This document shows positions 7,415 to 16,424 of a DNA stretch of 64,000 nucleotides, one piece after another. The position numbers and the translations under genes were made by a program. Source of the DNA: Sphingomonas baiyangensis (GTDB taxonomy: Bacteria; Pseudomonadota; Alphaproteobacteria; Sphingomonadales; Sphingomonadaceae); contig NZ_SWKR01000002.1 of assembly GCF_005144715.1 (NCBI RefSeq), positions 1,310,146-1,374,145 on the forward strand. The letters are read 5' to 3'. Within the stretch, counting starts at the first letter, position 1. The number at the start of each line of letters is the position of its first letter. The notes beneath the pieces are model-generated. The model was not told the origin of the DNA. It did not search any database and saw only the letters and a program-made list of their open reading frames with translations.

Positions 7415-10400
7415 GCGCCCAACACCTCGGCGCAGCGGTCGCACAAGGCACCGTCGTGCGCAACCTCGGGCAGATGGCGCCAGCAGCGGCCGCATTTGTG
7501 GTGGCGGGTGCGCGTGACCGCCAGGGCGTCGCCCGCGTGCACGGTGGACGTGATGAACACTTCGGCGAGCATGTCGGGCGGCAGCAGCGGGTCGGGCACC
7601 GTCACCTCGGCCTCGTTGCTCGATCGGATGACCTTATCGCGACGCAGCGGCTCGATCGCCTCGGTCACGGCCTCGCGCAGGCGGCGGACGTCTTCCCATT
7701 CCGTACCCACCGGCAGGTCGCCGGGCATGGCGGGCAGTTCGGGCCATTCGAGGAAGTGGACCGATCCGTCGTCGCTCGGGAAACGCGCCTGCCACACTTC
7801 CTCGGCCGTGAAGGGCACGAGCGGGGCGGCATAGCGCACCAGCGCGTGGAACAGGATGTCGAACACCGTGCGGCACGCACGGCGCTTGGCCGACGCCGGG
7901 GCGTCGCAATACAGGCTGTCCTTGCGGATATCGAAATAGAAGGCCGACAGGTCCTCATTGGCGAAATCGAGCAATGCGCGCGCGTAGCGGTTGAACTCAT
8001 AGGCTTCGGCCGCCGCGCGCAGCTCGCGATCGAGACGGCCGAGCTTGTCGAGGATATAGCGTTCGAGCGCGGGCATCGCGCGTACCTCGACGCGCTCGCC
8101 ATCGTCGAACCTGTCGAGCGCGCCCAGCAGATAGCGAAAGGTGTTGCGCAGCTTGCGATAGGCATCGCCGGTGCCGCTCAGCACTTCCTTGCCGATGCGC
8201 ACATCCTCGAAATAGTCGGTCTGCGCGACCCAGAGGCGCAGGATGTCGGCGCCCGATTCACCGATGATCTTGAGCGGATCGACGACATTGCCGAGCGACT
8301 TCGACATCTTGCGGCCATTGCCGTCGAGCGCGAAGCCGTGGGTGAGCACCGCGTCATAGGGCGCACGGCCGCGCGTGCCGCAGCTTTCGAGCAGCGACGA
8401 CTGGAACCAGCCGCGATGCTGGTCAGACCCCTCGACATAGAGGTCGGCGCGTACACCCTCGCCATAGCGTGCCTCGACGGTGAAGACGTGGGTGCTACCC
8501 GAATCGAACCACACGTCGAGAATGTCGGTGACGACTTCGTAATCGGCGAGCGCGTGATCGGGGCCGAGCAGCGCCTGGTGGTCGGCAGCGAACCACGCAT
8601 CGGCACCACCCGCGCGGAAAGCGTCGAGGATGCGCGCGTTGACGGCCTCGTCGCGCAGATAGTCGCCGGTCTTGCGGTTGACGTAGATCGGGATCGGCAC
8701 GCCCCACGCGCGCTGTCGGCTGATGACCCAGTCGGGCCGCCCTTCGACCATCGCGCGGATGCGGTTCTGGCTGCGCGCCGGCACCCAGCGCGTCCGCTCG
8801 ATCGCGTCGAGCGCGAGGTCGCGCAGCGTGGGGGCGTTGCCGGCGACCGGGTTCACGACGGGGCCGAAGCCGGCCGACTGCGCGAAGCCAGGAAGCTCGT
8901 CGGCGGCGGCGCCTGCCGTCCGTTCGCCCTGAGCCTGTCGAAGGGCGGCCCGCCCTTCGGATGCGAGGGGTCGGGCTTCGACAGGCTCAGCCCGAACGGT
9001 CTTGGTGTTGCCATCCATCGGGATGAACCATTGCGGCGTGCAGCGGAAGATGATGCGCGCCTTCGAGCGCCAGCTGTGCGGATAGCTGTGCTGGAACGGC
9101 CCGGCCGACAGCAGCGCACCGGCTTCGCGAAGGTCCGAACAGATCGGGCCTTCGGGCGCGTTGAACTTCGGGTTGATGACGCTGAGGCGCCGCTCGTCGG
9201 CGCCGCCCAGCCACGCCCAGTCGTCGCGGTAGCGGCCATCGTCCATGACGGCGAACACCGGCTCGATGCCGTTGGCCTTGCATAGCGCGAAATCGTCCTC
9301 GCCATGATCGGGCGCCATGTGGACGAGGCCGGTGCCGGCATCGGTGGTGACGAAATCGCCGGGGAGGAACGGGCGGGGCTTGGCGAAGAAGCCACCGAGG
9401 GCGTGCATCGGATGGCGGGCGGTGGCGCCGGCGAGTGCGGATCCCTTTAGCTCGAGCTCTGGATCAAGCCAGATACCAAAATCACCCTGCATGGCCCGCG
9501 CCTGAAGCGCAGCAACCAAAGGCTTTGCAACAAGTACGCGGCCAACATCAAACCAAGGGTGAGCTTTCTGGTCTGCTGCAACGCGAGCGGACAAGTCTTC
9601 ATCAACTTCGCCCGTAAGCGAGCCTGTTGGCGACACCCTACAAACGGCATACTCAACTTCAGGCCCATAGGCCAAAGCCTGGTTCACCGGGATCGTCCAC
9701 GGCGTGGTCGTCCAGATGACCGCGTGCGCGCCAACGAGTTCGGGCGCGTTGGGCGCCTCGACGATCTCGAACGCCACGTCGATCTGTGTCGACGTCACGT
9801 CCTCATATTCGACCTCGGCCTCGGCGAGCGCGGTCTTTTCGACGGGCGACCACATTACCGGCTTGGCGCCGCGATAGAGCTGGCCGCTCGTCGCGAACTT
9901 CAGGAGCTCGCCGGCGATCGCCGCTTCGGCGTCGTAATGCATCGTGAGATAGGGATCGGCCCAGTCGCCCATCACGCCCAGCCGCTCGAACTGCGCGGCC
10001 TGGACGCCTACCCAGTGCGCGGCATAGTCGCGGCATTCCTGGCGGAACTCGGCCGACGGCACCTCGTCCTTGTTCAGCTTCTTCTTGCGATAGGCTTCCT
10101 CGATCTTCCATTCGATCGGCAGGCCGTGGCAGTCCCAGCCGGGAACGTACGGCGCGTCCTTGCCCATCAGCGACTGGCTGCGGACGATGATGTCCTTCAG
10201 CACCTTGTTCATCGCGTGACCCATGTGGATGTCGCCATTGGCGTAGGGCGGGCCGTCATGGAGGATGAAGCGCTCGCGGCCCGCGCGCTGCTCGCGCAGG
10301 CGATCATAGATGCCGATGCGCGCCCAGCGATCGAGGATCGCGGGCTCCTTCTGCGCGAGGCCGGCCTTCATGGGAAAGTCGGTCTTCGGCAGGAAGACGG

Positions 10401-10458
10401 TGTCGCGGTAGTCCACCGGATCGGTGGCGCGCTGCGGGGTCTCGGGCGTGTCGGTCAT
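7411..10458 (-). CDS. ileS: Isoleucyl-tRNA synthetase
   Basis: 1015 residues, longer than the roughly 930-960 usual for this clade. The HIGH box is NGDIHMGH (residues 75-81) and the KMSKS box is at 717-721. The C-terminus has the zinc ribbon CGRCWRHLP...CDRC. It charges tRNA-Ile, with editing in the inserted CP1 domain. Two oddities exist. Residues about 487-513 are encoded by an in-frame palindromic repeat (8920-8999), followed by a non-conserved Ala/Gly-rich stretch to about 540. The segment 9440-9690 (CP1 region) has clearly lower GC than its surroundings. Both conserved signature regions and the frame are intact, so it should be functional. Confidence 0.97.
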   Translation of the reverse strand: MTDTPETPQRATDPVDYRDTVFLPKTDFPMKAGLAQKEPAILDRWARIGIYDRLREQRAGRERFILHDGPPYANGDIHMGHAMNKVLKDIIVRSQSLMGKDAPYVPGWDCHGLPIEWKIEEAYRKKKLNKDEVPSAEFRQECRDYAAHWVGVQAAQFERLGVMGDWADPYLTMHYDAEAAIAGELLKFATSGQLYRGAKPVMWSPVEKTALAEAEVEYEDVTSTQIDVAFEIVEAPNAPELVGAHAVIWTTTPWTIPVNQALAYGPEVEYAVCRVSPTGSLTGEVDEDLSARVAADQKAHPWFDVGRVLVAKPLVAALQARAMQGDFGIWLDPELELKGSALAGATARHPMHALGGFFAKPRPFLPGDFVTTDAGTGLVHMAPDHGEDDFALCKANGIEPVFAVMDDGRYRDDWAWLGGADERRLSVINPKFNAPEGPICSDLREAGALLSAGPFQHSYPHSWRSKARIIFRCTPQWFIPMDGNTKTVRAEPVEARPLASEGRAALRQAQGERTAGAAADELPGFAQSAGFGPVVNPVAGNAPTLRDLALDAIERTRWVPARSQNRIRAMVEGRPDWVISRQRAWGVPIPIYVNRKTGDYLRDEAVNARILDAFRAGGADAWFAADHQALLGPDHALADYEVVTDILDVWFDSGSTHVFTVEARYGEGVRADLYVEGSDQHRGWFQSSLLESCGTRGRAPYDAVLTHGFALDGNGRKMSKSLGNVVDPLKIIGESGADILRLWVAQTDYFEDVRIGKEVLSGTGDAYRKLRNTFRYLLGALDRFDDGERVEVRAMPALERYILDKLGRLDRELRAAAEAYEFNRYARALLDFANEDLSAFYFDIRKDSLYCDAPASAKRRACRTVFDILFHALVRYAAPLVPFTAEEVWQARFPSDDGSVHFLEWPELPAMPGDLPVGTEWEDVRRLREAVTEAIEPLRRDKVIRSSNEAEVTVPDPLLPPDMLAEVFITSTVHAGDALAVTRTRHHKCGRCWRHLPEVAHDGALCDRCAEVLGA
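8920..8999. repeat. RPE-like palindromic element inserted in frame within ileS
   Basis: The left arm 8920-8943 and right arm 8976-8999 are inverted copies matching at 22 of 24 positions around a 32-base centre. On the ileS strand it is translated without a stop as VRAEPVEARPLASEG, then RAALRQAQGERT. It shares its arm sequence with the intergenic copy at 6358-6419. The 80-base span is not a multiple of three, so the real insertion boundaries must extend slightly beyond the arms or be accompanied by small deletions. Confidence 0.85.
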
Positions 10459-10509
10459 GGGTGCGCGGGCCTTAGCGAATGCGGCGGGGCAAGCAAAGCG
10501 GCAGCGCGA

Positions 10510-11442
10510 TCACGCCGTGGAGAGCGCCAGGCGCGCGGCATCGCAATCGCGCGCCATCTGCGCATTGAGCGCATCGAGCCCGTCGAACTTGGCTTCTGGG
10601 CGGATGAAATCGATGAGCGCGACGTCGAGCGTGCGGCCATAGAGATCGCCGTCGAAATCGAAGAAATAGGGTTCGAGCAGCTCGGTCGCCTGCCCCTCGA
10701 TCGTCGGGCGGACGCCCAGATTGGCGGCACCTTCGAGCCGGCGGCCATCGTCCACCGTCGCGCGCACGGCGTAGATGCCGTAGCGCGGGCGCAGATAATT
10801 GCCGAGCGTGAGGTTGGCGGTGGGATAGCCGAGTTGACGGCCGAGCTTGGCGCCATGCTCGACCACGCCGCGGATGCTGAACGGCCGCGTGAGCAGCGCC
10901 GCGGCGGCACGCGGCTCGCCGGCGCGCAGATGCTCGCGGATGCGGCTCGAGGAAACGACACCGCCCTCGCCCGCCACTGGCGCCACGGTATCGACGCTGA
11001 AGCCGTGTTCGGCGCCGAGTGAAGCGAGCACGCCCACATCGCCGTCACGCCCCTTCCCGAAGGTGAAGTCGGCGCCCGTCACCACGCCCCCTGCCCCAGC
11101 CAGCGCCAGCAGCCGCTGCTCGACAAAGGCGCGCGCGGGCAGCGCGGCGAGGCCGGCATCGAAGCCATAGACGAGCATCGCATCGGCGCCCGCCGCTTCG
11201 AACAGTTCTTGGCGCTGGTCGAGCGTGGTGAGGCGGAAGGGCGGCGTGTCGGAGCGGAAGAAGCGCATCGGGTGCGGATCGAAGGTGGCGACGATCGCCG
11301 GCCGGCCCTCGGCGCGCGCACGCGCCACCGCGCGGCCGACCACGGCCTGATGTCCGGCATGGAAACCGTCGAAATTGCCGAGCGCGACGATAGCGCCGCG
11401 CAGATGCGCGGGGACCGCCGAGCCGCCGTCGAGCCGCTGCAT
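10510..11442 (-). CDS. ribF: Bifunctional riboflavin kinase / FAD synthetase
   Basis: 310 residues. The N-terminal nucleotidyltransferase half has VALGNFDGFHAGHQ (about 19-32) and VTGADFTFGKGRDGD. The C-terminal flavokinase half has GYPTANLTLGNYLRPRYGIY and ATELLEPYFFDFDGDLYGR. It converts riboflavin to FMN and then FAD in the cytosol. The start at 11442 (ATG) is chosen because the conserved N-terminus follows directly; upstream is the M19 gene with an 8-base gap. ribF-ileS-lspA is a widely conserved gene order. Confidence 0.95.
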   Translation of the reverse strand: MQRLDGGSAVPAHLRGAIVALGNFDGFHAGHQAVVGRAVARARAEGRPAIVATFDPHPMRFFRSDTPPFRLTTLDQRQELFEAAGADAMLVYGFDAGLAALPARAFVEQRLLALAGAGGVVTGADFTFGKGRDGDVGVLASLGAEHGFSVDTVAPVAGEGGVVSSSRIREHLRAGEPRAAAALLTRPFSIRGVVEHGAKLGRQLGYPTANLTLGNYLRPRYGIYAVRATVDDGRRLEGAANLGVRPTIEGQATELLEPYFFDFDGDLYGRTLDVALIDFIRPEAKFDGLDALNAQMARDCDAARLALSTA

Positions 11443-11450
11443 GGCGCGCG

Positions 11451-12647
11451 CTATAGGGGCGCGGCGGCGGCTTGCAAATCCCGCGGCGCGAGGCCGCCGC
11501 GCAGCAGCCGCAGCACGTTGCCGCCCATCACCTGCGCCACCTCGCCATCGGTGAAGCCGCGATCCTTGAGCGCCTGCGTGACGACGGCGAGCTGGCCGGC
11601 GTCGAACCCCGTCGTCACCGCCCCATCGAAATCGGAACCGAGGCCGACATGGTCGATCCCCACCAGATCGCGGACATGCGCGATCGCCGCGGCGATGGCG
11701 GCAGGCGATGTGTCGCATACGGCGGCATCCCAATAGCCGATGCCGATCACGCCACCAGTGCGGGCGATGCCGCGTATCTCGGCATCGGTGAGGTTGCGGT
11801 TGACGCGGCACGTCGCCTGCACGCCGCCATGGCTTGAGACGACGGGGCGGCGCGCCATCGCCAGCACCTCGGCGACCGCCGGATGGCTCGCGTGCGCGAC
11901 ATCGACGATCATGCTGAGCGCCTCCATCCGCCGCACCGCCTGCCGGCCGAGTGGCGTGAGGCCGCCCTTTCCCAGCCCGTGCATCGATCCGGCAAGCTCA
12001 TTGTCGAAGAAGTGCGTCAGGCCCGCCATGCGGAAGCCCGCCGCATGCAGGCGATCGAGGTTGCGCAAATCGCCTTCCAGATTGTGCAGCCCCTCGATCG
12101 ACAGCAGCCCGCCCGTTGCCCGCTGGCCCGCGGCGCGATCGGCGAGCAGGCGCGCGAGATCGTCGGGCGTGTGGATCAAGCGCAACCGGCCTTCAGATGC
12201 TGCGGCGGCGCGGTGCAGTTTGGTCGCATGCCACAAGGAGCGCTCGAGCAGCGAGCCCCACGTCCGCACCGGCTGCAACTGGCCGATGGCCAGCATCGTA
12301 ATGTTGTCGCTATCGGCGCCATTGGCGTCGTAATTCTGGTCCTTAGGCGTCTTCGTGACCGAGGAGAAGACCTGGAGCGCGACGTTGCCGGCTTCGAGGC
12401 GCGGCAGATCGACATGGCCGCGATCCGCCGCGTCGAGCAGGCTGCGCTGCCACAGCAGCGTGTCGCCGTGCAGATCGGCGATGGCGAGGCGGTCGTGCAG
12501 CGCCCGCGTTTCGGCCGATACCGCCGGAAGCGGCGTGCGCGCGATGCGGTTCATCGATCGCTCGGCCATGCCGGGGGCGAGTAGGAAGAAGGCCGCTGCG
12601 GCGACGAGGATCAGCGCTGCCGCGCCGATTGCGACGCGACGGATCAT
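11451..12647 (-). CDS. Membrane-anchored dipeptidase, peptidase family M19
   Basis: 398 residues with an N-terminal membrane anchor or signal (AIGAAALILVAAAAFFLLAP). Zinc-site motifs of renal-dipeptidase-like enzymes are present: IADLHGDTLLW (HxD), RRPVVSSHGG, and GSDFDGAVTTGFD near the C-terminus. Members hydrolyse dipeptides, including D-containing ones from peptidoglycan turnover, in the periplasm. It sits between folA (4-base overlap) and ribF, in what looks like one transcription unit. The substrate is inferred only from family. Confidence 0.9.
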   Translation of the reverse strand: MIRRVAIGAAALILVAAAAFFLLAPGMAERSMNRIARTPLPAVSAETRALHDRLAIADLHGDTLLWQRSLLDAADRGHVDLPRLEAGNVALQVFSSVTKTPKDQNYDANGADSDNITMLAIGQLQPVRTWGSLLERSLWHATKLHRAAAASEGRLRLIHTPDDLARLLADRAAGQRATGGLLSIEGLHNLEGDLRNLDRLHAAGFRMAGLTHFFDNELAGSMHGLGKGGLTPLGRQAVRRMEALSMIVDVAHASHPAVAEVLAMARRPVVSSHGGVQATCRVNRNLTDAEIRGIARTGGVIGIGYWDAAVCDTSPAAIAAAIAHVRDLVGIDHVGLGSDFDGAVTTGFDAGQLAVVTQALKDRGFTDGEVAQVMGGNVLRLLRGGLAPRDLQAAAAPL

Positions 12648-13135
12648 GTGCGGCGGATCAGCGTAACGAAATCGAACGCCGGACGATCGCCCTCGGCGGC
12701 ATGCGCCTCGCGCGCCATCTCGATCCAGTCGGCGGGGTCGAAAGCGTCGACACGCGCATCGCCTTCCGGCGCGGCATGGACTTCGGTCAGCTCGATGCGC
12801 GTGGCGTGCGGCAATAGCTGGCGATAGAGTTGCGCGCCGCCGATCACCGCCACCTCGGCCACGTCGCCGGCGATGTCGAGCGCGGCTTCGGGCGAGGCGG
12901 CGCGCTCGGTGCCCTCGGCCGACCAGCCTTCGTCACGCGTGACGACGATGTGTCGGCGGCCGGGCAGCAGCCTTGGAAAACTCTCGAAGGTGCGGCGGCC
13001 CATCACCATCGGCTTGCCCATCGTCATCGCTTTGAAGCGCCTGAGATCGGCGGGCAGATGCCAGGGCAGCCCGCCGTCACGGCCGATCACGCCGTTGTCG
13101 GCGCGCGCGAGGTAGAAAGTCACGTCGCGTGCCAT
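12644..13135 (-). CDS. folA: Dihydrofolate reductase
   Basis: 163 residues, the usual size. NGVIGRDGGLPWHLPADLRR contains the substrate-binding loop with the W-H-L-P-A-D motif and catalytic Asp. MGRRTFESFPRLLPGR and AVIGGAQLY are the NADPH-binding motifs. It regenerates tetrahydrofolate after the thymidylate synthase reaction. It overlaps thyA by one base and the dipeptidase by four, so thyA-folA coupling is preserved, which fits their shared pathway. Confidence 0.96.
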   Translation of the reverse strand: MARDVTFYLARADNGVIGRDGGLPWHLPADLRRFKAMTMGKPMVMGRRTFESFPRLLPGRRHIVVTRDEGWSAEGTERAASPEAALDIAGDVAEVAVIGGAQLYRQLLPHATRIELTEVHAAPEGDARVDAFDPADWIEMAREAHAAEGDRPAFDFVTLIRRT

Positions 13136-13929
13136 CAGACCGCCACCGGCGCCTTGATGTGCGGCTGCGCGGCATAATCGCGGATGGCGAAATCCTCAAA
13201 AGCATAACCGTCGATCGAATCGGGGCGACGCAGGATTTCGAGCCGTGGCAGCGGCCCCGGCGTCCGGGACAGTTGCTCACGCGCCTGATCGAGATGGTTG
13301 GCGTAGAGGTGGCAGTCGCCGCCGGTCCAGATGAAATCGCCAGGCTCGAGATCGCATTGCTGCGCCAGCATGTGCGTCAGCAGCGCGTAGCTGGCGATGT
13401 TGAAGGGCACGCCAAGGAAGATGTCGGCCGAGCGCTGGTACAGCTGGAGCGACAGGCGGCCATCGGCGACATGCGTCTGGAACAGGCAATGGCATGGGCT
13501 GAGCGCCATCGCGTGCAGCTCGCCGGGATTCCACGCGGTCACGATCTGGCGGCGCGATCCGGGATCGGTGCGGATAGTGCGCACCAGCTCGGCGATCTGA
13601 TCGACATGGCGGCCATCGGCACTCGTCCAGTCGCGCCACTGCTTGCCATAGACGGGACCGAGGTTGCCATCGGCATCGGCCCATTCGTCCCATATGCTGA
13701 CGCCATGCTCGTGCAGCCAGTCGACATTGGTGTCGCCGCGCAGGAACCACAGAAGCTCGATGATGATCGAGCGCAGATGCAGCTTCTTTGTCGTGACGAG
13801 CGGGAAGCCGGCGGAAAGATCGAAGCGCATCTGATGGCCGAACACGCTCAGCGTACCGGTGCCGGTGCGATCGGACTGGCGAGCGCCGGTTTCGAGCGCG
13901 CGGCGCATGAGATCGAGATATTGCTGCAT
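13135..13929 (-). CDS. thyA: Thymidylate synthase
   Basis: 264 residues, identical in length to typical ThyA. It starts [20 protein letters not shown]. It carries [18 protein letters not shown], the folate site, [15 protein letters not shown], and the active-site Cys in [11 protein letters not shown]. The C-terminus ends IKAPVAV. It methylates dUMP to dTMP using methylene-THF. First gene of the thyA-folA-M19-ribF-ileS-lspA-bamF minus-strand block. Confidence 0.97.
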   Translation of the reverse strand: MQQYLDLMRRALETGARQSDRTGTGTLSVFGHQMRFDLSAGFPLVTTKKLHLRSIIIELLWFLRGDTNVDWLHEHGVSIWDEWADADGNLGPVYGKQWRDWTSADGRHVDQIAELVRTIRTDPGSRRQIVTAWNPGELHAMALSPCHCLFQTHVADGRLSLQLYQRSADIFLGVPFNIASYALLTHMLAQQCDLEPGDFIWTGGDCHLYANHLDQAREQLSRTPGPLPRLEILRRPDSIDGYAFEDFAIRDYAAQPHIKAPVAV

Positions 13930-14056
13930 GGCGCCTGCCTATAGCGATTCGGCGCCGCGCCCAAGCGCCACCGTGTCGCGCCGATATGGCGGCAACCGCA
14001 GCCGGACTGGACCCGATCGGACTTTGCGTCGAGTCGCGCGCGCGCAACGATGCGTG

Positions 14057-14443
14057 ATGGCCCCGCTCCCCGCCCGGCTCGCCGATGTTGAACGAGCACA
14101 TGCGATGTTCGCGCCGATCGCCGACGCGCCACACGAGGTCGCGGTGTTCGCCTATCTCGACGCGACGGGCATGTTGCTGGCGATGCGGCATAGCCCCGCG
14201 GGAGACGCGGCGTCGGTGCCGGTCCCGCTTCGCCGCCTTGCCGCCGATGCGCTGGCGTTCGACGCCGCCGCGATGGTGATGGCGCACAACCACCCGAGCG
14301 GCGATCCGCGACCGAGCGCGAGCGACATTGCGGTGACGCGGCTGATCGATCGCGCGCTCGCCGCGATCGAGGTGCGGCTGGTCGACCATCTGATCGTGAC
14401 GCGCGGGCGGGTCACGAGCTTCCGCATTCTGGGATTGCTGTAG
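14057..14443 (+). CDS. JAB/MPN domain protein, RadC-like, without helix-hairpin-helix
   Basis: 128 residues from MAPLPARLADVERAHAMFA. The C-terminal half has MVMAHNHPSGDPRPSASD, the JAMM zinc motif HxHxSGxxxPSxxD with the final Asp ligand. RLVDHLIVTRGRVTSFR follows the family pattern. The upstream HhH of full-length RadC is missing, so this is the isolated MPN fold seen in many RadC-like accessory proteins of unclear role. The start is uncertain because the frame stays open upstream. It is divergent from thyA and convergent with the methyltransferase gene. Confidence 0.75.
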   Translation: MAPLPARLADVERAHAMFAPIADAPHEVAVFAYLDATGMLLAMRHSPAGDAASVPVPLRRLAADALAFDAAAMVMAHNHPSGDPRPSASDIAVTRLIDRALAAIEVRLVDHLIVTRGRVTSFRILGLL

Positions 14444-14454
14444 CGGCGGCAGCC

Positions 14455-15231
14455 TCAGCCGGGCATGTCGGAGGTCGCGCGCGGTGCGGGCGCGCCGGGC
14501 GCGTCGCGATCGATACGGCAGGCGCGGATGGTGCGCGGATCGGGACGTTCGCCGCTCGCCTCGAACACCGCGAAATAGCCGCCTGCCGATTCCATCGGCT
14601 GCATGCGCACCATGCGATAGCCGACGGCGGCGAACTCGCATTCGAGCAGCGCGGGCGGCGTGCCGTGATTCTGCGTCGCGCGATCGGCATCGACGACGAT
14701 CACCTGTCCGCCCGGGCGGAGCGAAGGGCGCATCCGCCACAGGAACTCATAGGGCTCGGCGATCTCGTGGTACATGTGCACCATCAGCACGCGATCGAAA
14801 CTGTTGTCGGGCAGGCGCGGATCCTCGGGCACGCCGAGCCGGACGCTGACATTGTCGAGCCGCTCACGCGCCACGCGCTCGGCCAGCGCATCGCGCACGC
14901 CGGGCACAACATCCTGCGCCAGCACGCGGCCATCAGCACCGACCCGCTCGGCCAGGCGAATGGTGTAGTAGCCCTCGCCCGCGCCGATATCGGCGACGGT
15001 CATGCCGGGGCGGATGCCCGCCATGTCCATGACGTTCTCGGCCTCGTTCAGCCGGTCGCGCGATTCCTCGTTCGACCAGCGGCTCGAGACGATTGTGGCG
15101 ACGGGCCGGTCGGCGGCGGGGAAGTCCCCCACATCCTCGACCTTGTTCTGCGGCGGCTTGACGGGCGTTTCGCACGCCGAGAGGAGCAGCGCCGCGAATA
15201 GGGTCAGCATGGGCGCGCTCCGTGCGATCAA
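14455..15231 (-). CDS. Class I SAM-dependent methyltransferase carrying a lipoprotein signal
   Basis: 258 residues. The N-terminus reads [20 protein letters not shown], a typical lipobox (LSAC). The Rossmann methyltransferase core follows, with [19 protein letters not shown] (motif I, SAM-binding glycines), LAQDVVPG and [16 protein letters not shown]. The rest resembles the exported methyltransferase-like proteins common in proteobacteria. SAM is not expected in the periplasm, so export would be puzzling; the substrate is unknown. Its start overlaps the prfB stop by 4 bases, so it is probably translated from the prfB transcript. Confidence 0.8.
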   Translation of the reverse strand: MIARSAPMLTLFAALLLSACETPVKPPQNKVEDVGDFPAADRPVATIVSSRWSNEESRDRLNEAENVMDMAGIRPGMTVADIGAGEGYYTIRLAERVGADGRVLAQDVVPGVRDALAERVARERLDNVSVRLGVPEDPRLPDNSFDRVLMVHMYHEIAEPYEFLWRMRPSLRPGGQVIVVDADRATQNHGTPPALLECEFAAVGYRMVRMQPMESAGGYFAVFEASGERPDPRTIRACRIDRDAPGAPAPRATSDMPG

Positions 15232-16355
15232 TCGACGTCCTCCACCTCGACCTTCTCGCCGGTGACGCGCTGCGAAAGCGCGGCCGCCATGAAGGGGTCA
15301 AGCGCGCCGTCGAGCACATCGCCCGGCGCGGTCGACGTCACGCCTGTACGCAAATCCTTGACGAGCTGATAGGGTTGCAACACGTACGAACGGATCTGGT
15401 GGCCCCAGCCGATCTCGGTCTTGGCGTTGTATTCGCCCATCGCGGCGGCCTCGCGCTTCTGCAACTCAGCCTCGTACATCCGCGCCTTGAGCATCGACAT
15501 CGCGGTGGCGCGGTTCTTGTGCTGCGAGCGGTCGTTCTGGCTGGCGACGATGATGCCGGTGGGCACATGCGTGATGCGCACCGCCGAATCGGTGGTGTTC
15601 ACATGCTGGCCGCCGGCGCCCGAGGCGCGGTAGGTGTCAATCTTCAAGTCGCTTTCGTTGATCTCGATGTCGATCGAATCGTCGATCACCGGATAAACCC
15701 AGACGCTCGAGAAGCTGGTGTGGCGCCGCGCTGAGGAATCATAGGGGCTGATGCGCACCAGCCGGTGCACGCCGCTTTCGGTCTTGGCATAGCCATAGGC
15801 ATTCTCGCCTTTCAGCAGCAGCGTGGCGGCCTTGATGCCCGCCTGCTCGCCTGCCGAATAATCGACCAGCTCGACCTTCATGCCGCGCCGCTCGGCCCAG
15901 CGCATGTACATGCGCTGGAGCATCTCGGCCCAGTCCTGGCTCTCGGTGCCGCCGGCGCCGGCATGGACCTCGAGATAGGCGTCGTTGGCATCGGCCTCGC
16001 CCGCGAGCAGTGCCTTCACCTTGTCCTGCTCGGCGCGCTCGGCAAGCGCCTTGAGCGCGGCGGTGCCCTCGGCCGCCATTTCCTCGTCGCCTTCGGCGTC
16101 GGCCATGTCGATGAGTTCGGCGGTGTCGGCCAGCTCGCGCTCGATCGCGCGCGTGGCGCCGATCGCGCTGTCGAGCCGCTGGCGCTCGCGCATCACTTCC
16201 TGCGCAGCGCGCGGGCTGTCCCACAGCGTCGGATCCTCGACACGGGCGTTAAGCTCGTCGAGCCGGCGCAGCGCCTTGTCCCAGTCGAGGAACCGGCGCA
16301 GCAGCGCGAGGGCGGCGTTGATCTTGTCGGCGTAGGCCTGCGCTTCGGCGCGCAT
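15228..16355 (-). CDS. prfB: Peptide chain release factor 2
   Basis: 375 residues in one uninterrupted frame, so there is no programmed +1 frameshift as in E. coli prfB. Catalytic GGQ is in [16 protein letters not shown]. The codon-recognition tripeptide position reads SPY ([16 protein letters not shown]) rather than E. coli SPF. It terminates translation at UGA and UAA. The N-terminal coiled domain (about 1-100) is typical. Downstream of mrcA with a 69-base gap. Confidence 0.96.
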   Translation of the reverse strand: MRAEAQAYADKINAALALLRRFLDWDKALRRLDELNARVEDPTLWDSPRAAQEVMRERQRLDSAIGATRAIERELADTAELIDMADAEGDEEMAAEGTAALKALAERAEQDKVKALLAGEADANDAYLEVHAGAGGTESQDWAEMLQRMYMRWAERRGMKVELVDYSAGEQAGIKAATLLLKGENAYGYAKTESGVHRLVRISPYDSSARRHTSFSSVWVYPVIDDSIDIEINESDLKIDTYRASGAGGQHVNTTDSAVRITHVPTGIIVASQNDRSQHKNRATAMSMLKARMYEAELQKREAAAMGEYNAKTEIGWGHQIRSYVLQPYQLVKDLRTGVTSTAPGDVLDGALDPFMAAALSQRVTGEKVEVEDVD

Positions 16356-16424
16356 GGTGATGCTCCAGAAACAAGGTTGGTCATGCCGGCGCAGCAGGGC
16401 AGCGCGCGCGGATCGAAGGCGGCG

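Noticed and set aside
15228..16355. Programmed frameshift in prfB
   Set aside because: The frame is continuous from the ATG through the GGQ motif, with no in-frame UGA near codon 25.
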